Positions 38,431 to 49,584 of a stretch of 64,000 nt of DNA are shown in pieces (the stretch's first letter is position 1; every line of letters begins with the position of its first letter). Below the pieces are notes generated by a model that saw only the letters and a list, made by a program, of their open reading frames with translations, searched no databases and was not told the DNA's origin. Made by a program: the position numbers and the translations under genes. Source of the stretch: Motacilla alba alba (lineage: Eukaryota; Chordata; Aves; Passeriformes; Motacillidae); contig NC_052017.1 of assembly GCF_015832195.1 (NCBI RefSeq), forward strand, positions 13,654,790 to 13,718,789, in the 5' to 3' direction.

Positions 38431-41400
38431 CACATCTCTGACATTGCTGCCTGATTGCTCAGGAGAAGATTTGCTCCCTAGAAAGTTGCCCAGGTGTTTC
38501 TGCAGAACATGCCCAGCTCTGTCACAGTGACAGGTATGGCAGAAAGTGCAGCCTTTGCCAGGATTTGAGCTCAAGGCTGAGTCTGTGCTTCCAGATGGAC
38601 CAGTTTGGACCTCCTGGATTATGAACAAAGGCAGAGAGCTCTGCTGTGTGTTGCCTGCTCAGCTGCCCCCAGATATCTTCAGAGCAGAGCAGAACATCTT
38701 CACCTATTTGTGGCAGCAAGGCTTGTGAAGATCCTCATTTTCTGCACAAGCTAGCTCCCAGGTTTTGTGTATGAATTGCACATTAGTCATGCTCCTCGGT
38801 GTTGGTACCTGAGAATGGGATTAGCTGCTGTCCCCATCAAAAGCACGGAACACTAAAATAGTTCCACATGGCAAAACAGAGCCCCGAGTGACAAAGCGTG
38901 CATTATTTTCCTCTCCCAGAGTGTCTGGAACAAGCCCTACTGAATGATGTGTCACATATTAAGAACAACTTTATTTTTATCCTGATGGAATTCCAGGAAG
39001 CTAACTCCAGTGCCCTCACACTGACTGAAAATGCATGATGTGTCCTAATAGCTACAGGCAGGACAAGGCCAGTATGTAAAAGGGACATTTAATTAGTTGT
39101 TCCATAAGGAACTGAAGTGTTGTTACATAAATGGTGTGTTTCTGACAGGCTTGAAGGTATTTAATGATTTATGGCACTAGAAGAATTTTGATATATTCAG
39201 CCTAGAAAAGCTGTGAAGTTCATGAGACAGATCATTTTAAGTTTCTTTAGTGAGGTTTATTGGAATTTAAACTAAATTCAAGAGAAAACCACGTTGCATG
39301 TCATCTTAGCCTTTAAGCAACTTCCCACAGTTGGAGTAGTACAGTATCTCCGGAGTTCAAATTGTTTTGGTTGCAACATTCAGTCCAGCAAAAAAGTGGA
39401 AATCAACATTTTAATAAGATGGTACAGTTGTTCTAATTCATGTTTTAGAATGATTGCTATTGATTATCATGTGCAGTGCAACACCCACACAAGCTTACTC
39501 AGTGGCAAGGCCCCATTATTCTCAGCATGCTGCAGTTGGATCTTGTTCTGTCTGCATGAGTCAGACAAATTGTGTTTGTGTTTGAGCAATTTGCACAGTG
39601 TATTAAGGTGAGTGTGGAGATACTTTGTTCTTCTGACCAACAACTTTTGGCACCATTTACTGAACTCTGCTGTTGTGTCTCTTCAATTTCCAGCTACATG
39701 TGGGTACCACGAGTCTTTCTTGAAATACAGGATTTCTACCTGTGCCCAGCAGCCTCCTTAGAGTGCCAATCAGATCCTCAAAACATGTGACTGAGGAGAG
39801 ATTCCTCCCAAATGCACCAGAAGTATCTGATAATCCTGGGGTGGTGAAAGGAACTGAGAGGGAACCAGGAAAAACAGAGTTTGAAAATTAAAATCAACTC
39901 AGTGGCCAAAACTTTTTAAAAAATTTCATAAATAATTTGATCTGGTAGGCTTCTCCAGTCAGATGGGTAAAATATTATACCACACAATTGCCTTTTGGAA
40001 AGCAGTGAACAGAAACAGTTACTGTTCTTAAACCAAAATCTAACTATGCAAATTTTCATACAGAACTGAACATCTTAGGCATTGTGATACAAAACAAATT
40101 ACACCAAAACATTTTAGATATTTAAATGTCAGAAGGTGGAGGTGCTAAACACAGTTAACGATACAATAATATTTTCTGAAGGAAGAAAACAAAAAGGTGA
40201 AAGAAAAAATTTTAGTTAGCATAATAATAAGGCTTAGCTTTTAGCAGCTGTTTTACATCTTCAAACCATTGCTAAATTATTAACTAATTGATACCAGATC
40301 CTGCACACTCTAGCTCAGTGCAGATTCATGAGGAGGAAGCCAGCAGAGTGCTATTGTTGGCTGGGTAGGTACACAAATGTTGCAATGTGAGTGGTAGGAA
40401 GTAGTAATGTTACCATATACAGCACAGTACCAGGCCCTCTGAGCACTGGTTCTAGGAGTAGTAACCTTGCCTTCGAAAGGATATAATTGCTCTTATGGGG
40501 TTGCCTTACATGGAAACCAAAATGATATCAAGCTTTAATAATTAAATTATGCACCAAGTCAGTGAAGGACGGATTTATTCTCAACAGAACACAAGAGACT
40601 ACTTGCTTTGGTGACCTAATTGCTGCAGCTTTAAAAAAAAAAAAAAAAAGAAATTATTATGATAGCTGATTAAAAGGAGCCAGGGAGCTTATTCACATTT
40701 GCCAAAAGCACACAGCAAATCAAGCCTTATGACTTGAAATGAACTCAGTGCTTTGTCCAGATTAAATTAAGAAAGGCGGTCACTGGAGTGAGGAGTTCAG
40801 AAGAGCACTTGAGATTGGAACTATGAGAAACGAACAACAGAACTGAAATGAGAAAGGTATAAGAGAGACAGAAGCCATTTTCTTTTCCTACCATTTATTT
40901 TCTTAAGAGGCTAGTGAGCAGAGAGAGGGGAAACTTATTCAGGAGCAAGAAACCACAACAACCCATCCTATAAAACTGCATTAAAAATGTAGTCATGGAA
41001 GTGAGTGGGCAGCGATGGGAAATCTTTGGCACACATCTAAGCGGTACTCGTGGGACTGCTACTGCACCTGGACACCGTCAGGGGAGCTCATTTTGTTGTC
41101 TGCATGAGGGATATGTGCCACAAAAACTAAAACAAAATCAGAAGATTCTGACACTACAGAGGTTTCTCTATAACATATCTAAGGTTTTGGAGATTTGTGG
41201 TACATTCTGTGTTTATAAAGTAGTAAAAAAATATTATTCATGTAGTCCACAAAGGACATTCTATGCCATATTGCAAGCTGCTGTTTTCTGGCAGCCTCAG
41301 CCTTCCTCGCACTGCATAGGCAGGATACCCTTGCCTGAAATAAGAAGGATTTAGGTATCAAAGTGTTGAATTCCTTTGTCTGAGGTCCACATCTGCACAA

Positions 41401-42589
41401 GGCACTCCCGTTTCCTCAGCTGTCAAGAGAAAAAAATTCCTCTGATCTCTCTTACGTGAGAGATCTCCAGGAGATTAAATGTTATCTAGATGTACATTCT
41501 CCCTGTTTGCTGAAAAGGTGGCTGAAAAACAGACTGCTAAATTTTAGTTTCCCAGGGCACATGACTCACCAGAAGTGGCATTGCCAAGCTCTTATATGGA
41601 CTTGGAGCCTTTTGCATTCAGGAAACAGGGGAGGGAGAAGCAGGTGAAAGCTCTTCCCTTCTGTGGGATCAGCTCATGGCTACCCTTAGGATTCATGACA
41701 GGAAATCATGTTACTGGGGTCCTCCATCCCTTAGCTGCTCTGCTCACCCAGGTGACACACCACAAGGGTGAAGAAGTCCCCGAAGTGGAGCTGCCAAGGG
41801 GCAACCAGGTTGGAGACAAAAGGTGTGGGCAGGTTATAAAATGCAATTCCAGCTCTTCTGAAACAGTTTACAGTTTCCTGATACGTAAACTACAGTATTT
41901 CATATTACCTGCCCAGGGCCAGTGGGAGAGAGAGGATTTAGCTCAGAGCATGTGTGTCCTGCTTCAACCAACCCACACAAGGGAAGCTAGAAATTTCTTC
42001 CACAATTATGCACATATGCCACCAGCAGGATATTTGCCCACTGCTATTAAATAACTTTGCTGATTCCTGCCATGTAGAAAATGTCTCAAAATCATAATTA
42101 ATGGCATGCAAACACCAGCTGGCCAGGTTAAGTCTCCAGTGCAAGAATACCTTTGGAAACATGAGTGTATCAGCTCTTGGCACTTAGAGAGTGGAACAGC
42201 ACGTGAGGCTGCTGGGAGACTCCTCTGCACCATCCTGCTTAACAGGCCATGAGTGTTGCTGTAGTGCTCTACAATAAAGGTTTGTTCTGAAATGGAGTCT
42301 TGTCAAACATTTTTCAAGGACCTTTCCTGAACCTGGGCTGAGTTTTTCAAAGGTGTCTATGGGAGTTAGCTGCTTCTCAAAGATGTGTAGTGGAAGTTGT
42401 TCTTTGTTCTTTTGAACGTCCCTCTATGGGCAATTTATGGCAGCTGCTTAAAAATGCCATTGAAGCTTCATCAATTAGGTGACTTGCTATGTTGAAAAAT
42501 ACATAAAGGAACCATGACAATTTTAATGAGGCTTTTCAATTGGTTTCTATGACTTCTGCTATTTTGTGAAATATGCCCTGTGAATTACA
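38431..42589. other. Unique noncoding stretch
   Basis: No gene was recognised. A 159-codon plus-strand frame (41575-42054) and a 119-codon frame (40995-41354) lack domain signatures. A perfect AAG|GTGAGT donor-like site lies at 39605-39613, at the end of a 105-codon frame (39294-39611), with no partner exon identified. An A run of about 17 bases is at 40634-40650. Confidence 0.6.
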
Positions 42590-42860
42590 AATTCTTTTAT
42601 TGAGAGAGGGAATCTTGGCCAGGGCCCCAAGGTTATTACTCACTGTATTCAAAGGGTACTTGGGATCTTTAATTTCCAACTGGAGAGCTGGCAGAAGGAC
42701 AGTAGGTTTAACATTTCCTCTGAAGGATGACACCTCTAAAAGTGCCACACGCTGCTTATTACTGCAGCACACTGGATGGGAGCCAAAGTCCCAGTATGGG
42801 ACTTGAACCCACAAGTAGTTGGCTGTGAGACAGACATGCTACCCACAGAGTCACAATGAC
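42590..42860 (-). mobile_element. tRNA-derived SINE, ancient vertebrate type
   Basis: The minus strand starts with a tRNA-like head. The A box TGACTCTGTGGG (42853-42842) matches 10 of 12 consensus positions. The B box GGTTCAAGTCC (42809-42799) is perfect, and the gap between them is 32 bases, the normal tRNA spacing. The T arm folds fully (GTGGG/CCCAT), and the anticodon-loop position reads CTCACAG. The acceptor and anticodon stems no longer pair, so it is not a working tRNA. The body continues with CATCCAGTGTGCTGCAGTA, GAGGTGTCATCCTTCAGAG, AATGTTAAACC, ATTAAAGATCCC and GGCCCTGGCCAA. This is the same order as SINEs I recall from sharks and other vertebrates (GTTAAACC, GATCCCATGGCAC, GTCCTGGCC). 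No terminal repeat or target-site duplication is clear. The exact family name is uncertain. Confidence 0.85.
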
Positions 42861-45800
42861 ATCTAGTAGCATCTTAATTTAATAAAACACTTTTTTTCAA
42901 TGGCAGTCTCTTGTCTTGCATTTCTACAGTCTGGATCACTGAAAGTTTATTTTTCACTTCAGCATGCATTTAAGGAGAATGTCAGTCTGCTTTGTTTTTC
43001 TGTATTACTTTCAGCAAGTATGAACAATATATTCTTCAATAGCTGTGTCCATTTGAAAGTAAACAGTTTATCACCAGTTCCTCTAAGATCCTTTAAAAGT
43101 TATGGCAAGAAAAAAATCTAATTTGGTTTAAAAATAAGCTGGTGAAACACCTAATTGGATAGAAAATCCTGGGAGCCATAAATAATCATACCTTTTTTCA
43201 GATATTTTCAAAGGTGTGAAGACTGAAGACATGACTGGTTAACAAAGCCTCCTTTTCTGAAGCACACCAAATTTTTCAACACAGGCATCTACTACTTATA
43301 TCTGGAAGTGAAGTAATTTGGGTCCCCAGACATCTTTGTGTCTACTTGGTAGGAGCATAGTGTCAAAACTTGCCATTGGAGCTGGAAAATCCAGAGCATG
43401 GAGTGAGTCAGGAGGCAGTGGGGTGCTGGGGGAGGAGGAGGAGGGATCTGAGCTGGGGGAGAGAATGCATTTAATGGAAGACAAAGACGGACAACACTGG
43501 AAACACTTGGGGCAGAGCTTTCTCATTCTGGCACAAAGACCCAGCACTTGTGCCAGTGATGCAACCAAGGCTCTTTTTGTGTTTTATTTCTTGGCTCTTG
43601 ATCTGCAAAAGGTTGGGCACTGACCGCCTAAGCACAGATCCAGCTTTGCAGGTGCCTGGGAACAGAGCTGAGAGAACACTGCCCCAAGCCCTCCCAGGCT
43701 GACTCTCCTCTCGCTTAAATGAGCTTCCCAGTATTTGAGCGTTTGCATAATCCAGGATTAAACTGTGGGAGCCTTACAATGTGTTTGCCCTCCAGATCTG
43801 AAAGTTTATTTTTGACCATAGCTAATAAATAGTTAATACTCACATTTGATTAAAAGAAACCTTTACTAAGAAAAAAACAAACCCAAAGCAAAACTCATAA
43901 ACTCCGTAAATATCAGAGAGATTTTTAAAAAATAAATATATATAAATAAAACATTAGTGCACTCAAGGGAAAATAATGCCATTTTGATCTCAGTTAGAAA
44001 ATATATTTGTCAGCATTTAATGAAAAATATAAGCTGTTCTGTCAGGTAGCTATCAGAATTTTTAAGATGGGGAGGATGATACTACTTCAAAAGCACCGCC
44101 AGTAATTTATCTGTTCATTTGAATGCATCAGTTAGAGCACGAGTTGTTCCTCACTGCAAGGTGAAGCTGGTGGGATTTTTAGCTAGCAAGAATTTCTCCA
44201 CAGGCCTCTCAGGCCCTGCTCAGAAACCAGTTCTCCAGTAACCTTCCAGCAGCAGCAGAGACTCCCGGCCTTCGGAGCAACCCCATGGCCTTTGAAACTC
44301 TAGGCATGCATGGAGATCTTCCCTGTAGCTACAGCTGGGATTTTGGGTCATTTTCCCTAATGTAAGAATAAAAAATGCCTACATTAATCACAGGTGCCTT
44401 TCAAAGCACCTCAAGAGGGAGGCTCCTACAATTTGTGAATCCCCAAAGATCTGAGACATCCCAGACACCAAAGCCAAGTCCAGTGTATGGTTGTCTGATG
44501 GCAGCTGTTTTAGTCCTGTACTGTAAATATGTCACAAGGTCAATGGCACTGATTTTGATGGTTAACTTTTGGATATTTGAAGTTAGGTGGTCAGTATGAA
44601 AATGGTCTACCCTATGGTGAGTACAAAGTATTCAAACAATGCATGCTCCCTCAGCAAACTTCATTCCTGAGAAGAGCAACCCAACTTTTTAAAATCACAG
44701 TTTATATTTCTCTATCTTTTCCTGGCTTGTTCTTGGCATTAGAAACTGTTACAACAATGTCATCAAGGGCAAAATGTCTACAAAGACAAAAAATACACCA
44801 GGAAGTATTTTTAGAGGTGAAAATCATTGGTGGTGTTCTTGCCTCAGGGATGACTTATGTTTGAAATCTGGTCTCCACTACTGATGGGGCGAATAATTTC
44901 TGCAAATAATTTATAATTGGTTTTGGAAATGAAATCCCTTTACTGTTCCCATAACAATTTTGAGCACCCATCACAGCTTTGCATATGCTCAGCCACAGAG
45001 TGGGGTCCTCATCCAAAATGTGATCTTTATGTGTATCCCAAACAAATAATTAAAAAGTAGATTTGCCAGCAAGATTCATTATTGAGAAGTAATTCAGAAG
45101 TTCATATAACTGTTACAAGCAGAAAAAAAAAAGATAAGCAATCAGGGACAACTGTTCAACAAACATTTACCTATGAGTCTATTAATTAGTTAAACAGCAA
45201 TTCTCACAGTTTTAATATGGAAGCTATCAAATGACAGTGTGTTTATTTTAATTCCATTTTGAGAGTGGTGCAATAATACCAGTCCTCAGAAGCTCCATTC
45301 ATCTGATATGTTTCTGAAAATCCTAGCTTGGCATTAGATTTCATCTCTAATTTGGACAAATCAGAAGAGCAAAGAGGAAAGGACTGAAACCAGGAGTAGC
45401 ATCTCAAGAATTCTAAATTATAGAATCTAAGTAAAAGGAGCCCTACAGTTATTTTTTAGTCTAAAAGTTTATATGCTACATTTAGACTATGAAGGAGTAA
45501 CTGATAAACTGAGTGGTTTTGGGCACTTCAGAGAAAAACAGAAAGTCATGAACCAGAAGGGAATATTAAACAGGGACAAGCTCCTCTGCAGCATTATGCA
45601 GGTAAGGGGTATTTCCTCATTGTCACTGGCATTTGCAGTCACAGAGTTAAATGGCTTTGAGAGCCTGCTCCACAGTTCCACTGCAAGCCATAGAAAAAGG
45701 AAACACTTCTTACAAATAAATCAGTGTCACAAAAAGTGCAAAAATGACTGCATTTTAGCCTGGAGTGAAAAGATTCTTGTTAATGCACTAAGTATGAAAT

Positions 45801-48053
45801 CTGTTAAATTCAGAATTTTTCACTTCAACAGCTCTCAGTACATATGAAGTTTTCTTCTGTGTCTTAGAGAGGCAAAATGGCCATGGGCCTAAACTGTTAA
45901 CTCAGTAATTTTCAGTACCATTCCCTTACCATGGTGTTCAGGTTTGTAGATTATATAACTATTTTCATTGGAAGGCACTTTTTAACATCTGGGAGTCATT
46001 TGAAAGAATGTAATCAACTTTGTCTCTTTTTTTTGGAGAATATCTTCTGTTAATATTTAACCCATAACTGATTGCATGATTTACCAGTTTAACCCTGACC
46101 AACTTCTAAAATTTATCATCCTTGGTTGTTACTACACAAATCTATCACAGTAACAGAACTTTTTCCCAGTTCTGTCTGTGTACAATGCTGTTCTTGTCTG
46201 TGACAGGCTGCTCCATTCATGCTGCTCTGCTGCCTTAGCAGGGCTGACACTGAGAACAGGAATTTCCTAAATGGGGTGGGAAGTCTTCAGGGTGAAGCTT
46301 ATTTTTTTGATTGTAAAAATCCTTTCTTTTTCAACATTGGATCAAATCCTGACATCTATCCCTATTTCCTGCATGAAGTCTTATGTTTTCAGTCTTTAAT
46401 AAATGATATTATGTGGCATAGTGTGACTCAGAAAACTCTTAGAAGTTGATCAGATAATATAAGAAGAATGTAAAGGTGATTATAAATATGCACACTGCAA
46501 TATTCCTGGGCTAAGATCCTAGGATTTTGTGGTCTCTCATAGCTTCTCAAATTTTGTCCAAGCAAATTTCAGCTATTTTTCAAGACTCCAGTGAGCCAAA
46601 TCAGTGTCAGCTTTGTCTTACCCTTACTTTCCATTCACCCCTTCCCCCTTTGAGTGAACGAAGAGGTCAAAGAGGGGCTGGGGAAAAAGGCCAAAAAGAA
46701 CAATATAGCAATAGAAAGGGCAATATACATCTTTTAAATAAGGTCTAGGAAAGGTCATATAGTAAAGAAGTGAGAAAAAAAACCCCACAACAAAATAAAA
46801 GGGCAGGTGCAAGCAAGAGAGCTATTAAATCAGAGATGAAATCAAATTGGGGAATAAATCAAACTATAGAGTCTAGACAGAAGAAAAGGTTGCAGGCCCT
46901 AAAAGTGCTGGGAGAGAGAATATATCAGTGAAGACAAGACAAATTAGGATTTGCACACTTGTAGTGAAAGAGTGCCCAGTACAGTACATCTTACAGGGGA
47001 GCGAGATGCATGGGGGAAATTCATCTTGTGCATACAGTGAGTGTGCAGAAATAAGAGCAAAATCAGTTGTTGCTTGATTCAGAAGGACCAGCTCTGATTG
47101 CCCAAATATTGGATCTTGTCATGATGGAAGAGAGCAGCAGCTTCCACCCAGCCAGGGAGCCAGTACTGATAATGTTTGTGTCCAAGAAGAGACAAGGGAA
47201 GCTGGGAGTGTTCCCCAGAAACAAATCACGCCCCAGTTATGTAGAAATTGAATCTCCATTCCTGCCATGCTAACACCACAGGCACTAGGGGGAAATGATT
47301 TTATTTGGTTTTACCCTGAACTTTGGAAAAGTTTCTGCACATTTTGGAGAGGCCTCATTCAGCTGAAGGGAGGAGCTGCGATGGTTGCGTGCACAGAAGA
47401 TGGATGGTTTTTGTTGTCTCATCCACAGAGCAGTTACACTGTAACCATGCATATTATTGCCCCTGTAATTGCATCCATCATACCTCCCGTGAAAACAAAC
47501 AAATGGGCTCCCATACTCCCTTAAAACTAGATAAACAACTGTTCTTTGGCAACGTGACAGATACTTATTGCCTGTGAGTAGCCCATAACAGATAGGAAGG
47601 ACAAGGATTAGAGTGGATTTGTAAACCATAAATTGTAGAAATCCACTTGGGACTCTCCAAGCCAGACTCTTCTCTTAACTTTCCTTGAGTTATGCCCATG
47701 GATAAATCTGCCTTTCTGTCGAAACTCAGTGAAATTTTGTGCTGTCTCCTTTTACTGTGTCAGTCATTTATGTGTCATAAAGGCTAGAGCTTCAGCAAAT
47801 CTAAATTAGCTTGGCAATTTTTTCCTTCCAATAAAGGATGAGACGCTGCATTTTTTGTAGCTCTGTATAAAAATGCACCAGATGAAATTCATTAGAAAGC
47901 AGTGAAAATGCTGCAGAACCATGATTTTATTCATATTGGTTCTGAAAGAGCTGAAGACAAAGTTGCTGCTTCTAAAATATGTCTGTTGATACACAAAAAG
48001 AAATCAAACTTTTGCTTGTTTTTGCTTTTGCCCACAATAACTGACACTACAAA
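42861..48053. other. Unique noncoding stretch
   Basis: No gene was recognised; the longest frame is 45473-45847 (plus, 124 codons). A-rich tracts with CCC (43871-43892 and 46774-46798) and a GGA-rich patch (43430-43445) are the only low-complexity items. A weak tRNA-like segment near 44830 was rejected. Confidence 0.65.
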
Positions 48054-48116
48054 CTAATTAACCAAAACTAACCAAACCAAAACAAAAAAACCCACAGCAA
48101 AACAAAACCAAAAAAG
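48054..48116 (+). repeat. A-rich low-complexity tract with AACC/ACCC
   Basis: A mixture of AACCAAAC, ACAAAAAAACCC and CAAAACAAAACC. It is low complexity and probably a decayed simple repeat. A similar tract lies at 48963-48993 (AAAAAACAACAAAACAAACC). Confidence 0.75.
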
Positions 48117-49476
48117 TCCAGAGGATTAGTTAACATTCTAAACACTAAATTATCGCATGGGTACACAAATTCAACATTAGACCAGATGTGACATTACTCA
48201 TGTAATTTACTTGGAGCATGTGGATAGTGGGAATCCAGCAAGCTGAATGAGGAAGTCCACACAGAAGTTGAAAGCAATTTAGGTCAAAGAGACATCACAG
48301 GCAGGTCTGACAGAAAAAGATGAACACTCCTTCAGCTCTTTGCTGCTCTTCATCTGCCAGACAAAATGTTTGAGTACACTTCTAAATTCAATCCAAAGTC
48401 ACTCGGGGTTGAAACTATCACAGGTTCACCAGAGCTTTGCAGCCTGCACAACATTGCAGCAAGGAGCCCAAAGTACTAAAGACAATTTTTAAACTTGGAA
48501 ACTGGGTTTTATTTGAGTAATAGCTAAAGGAATAAAGTTATTATGGAGGAAGTCTAGAAGGAAATACAGTAAACTGAGAGTTTGCAAATGAACTTTCTCC
48601 TGCACTGTGTCCTGGCAAGACAGGAACACTCTGACAGGGTTGCTCTGAATATCAATAACTCAGGGATATTCTGGTTTGTGACAAAATTTACAGTTTGTTT
48701 TGGTTACTCCACCAAAATTCTTTCTTTCTGTGATCTCTGTTGACCCTGTGCTCCCCACACTTCTCAGAGGTCTATTTCAGTGCTCCAGGCTCTCTTGGCT
48801 TCTGCTGAGTCTCTCATGCTCACCTTGCATGCAGAAAAATCCTTTTTCCTGTATGCCACTATGCTCTGTTGTTTCCTCAGAGGGCAGGTCCTTACTCTTC
48901 TGCAAAGTTCCTTCCAACCCAGAGCAAAAGAAGCAAGGAGGCTTCTGTTGTACTCCCCTCTGAAAAAAAAAACAACAAAACAAACCCAAACCTGGCATGC
49001 ATTACCACATGGGTCGCATGGAGAACAACAGAAGTCTTCACAGTAAGCTCATGTCATCAAGGGAGGGGTTAATAAGTTCATCCCACCAGCTGTGGTCCAG
49101 TGGTAGCCTGATTCAGCTACAAGCATCAATTACTTGATGCTTAATACCTGTTGACTTTCAGGGGTCCAACTCCTATCTGCACACCCAGGTCTTTGGGGAG
49201 GCTCCAGCCCCTCCCCACATGTGGCCCCCCAAATTTCATCTTCCAGTTCTGAGTTAGGTTTGGAAACTCTTGAGTCTGTGCACACTAAATCAGATGCTCT
49301 GGGAAAGATGGCATTTTCCTGAAGGTGAGACAACCCATCTGATCTGCATTTAAATGTGTTAAACAGACTTCACATCCCATTTTCCTTGGGCAGGATGATT
49401 ATTTCTGACCACCAGCTGGGAGCCATTGGGAGCTGCCGCATCTGCCCAGCTGCCTCCAGAAGTATCTCTCTGTTGG
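48117..49476. other. Unique noncoding stretch
   Basis: No gene was recognised. It contains the second A/C-rich tract at 48963-48993. The portion just left of the 54-bp duplication (about 49395-49476) has moderately higher GC and could belong to the same unknown repeat. Confidence 0.6.
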
Positions 49477-49584
49477 TTTGGCCAATCTGTGTCTAATTTT
49501 CCCCCCTGTCTCCCTGTAAACAAGCATTGCTTTGATTAATCTGTACATAATTTTCCTGTATGTCTCCCTGTAAACAAGCATTGC
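49477..49584 (+). repeat. 54-bp tandem duplication
   Basis: Two diverged 54-base units (49477-49530 and 49531-49584) share the perfect 23-base segment GTCTCCCTGTAAACAAGCAT plus TGC. Read on the minus strand in one frame they give an 18-residue repeat (MLVYRET..KI..RL.K), a by-product of the multiple-of-three period. The composition suggests part of an endogenous-retrovirus LTR or other moderate-copy avian repeat, but I could not identify it. Confidence 0.85.

Noticed and set aside
41575..42054. 159-codon plus-strand open frame
   Set aside because: No recognisable domain or supporting splice signals; fits random expectation.
42536..42814. Opposing frames of 92 and 77 codons
   Set aside because: Both lie mainly in the tRNA-derived SINE and reflect its sequence, not a protein.
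42788..42860. Functional tRNA gene
   Set aside because: Only the T arm pairs; the acceptor and anticodon stems are broken, and a SINE body follows.
44823..44885. Second tRNA-SINE head
   Set aside because: GTTTGAAATCT resembles a B box but needs an insertion, and no SINE body follows.
45421..45470. Antisense CR1 tail (TATAGAATCTAAG..TTTAGTCTA)
   Set aside because: Similarity is scattered and falls below what I can defend by eye.
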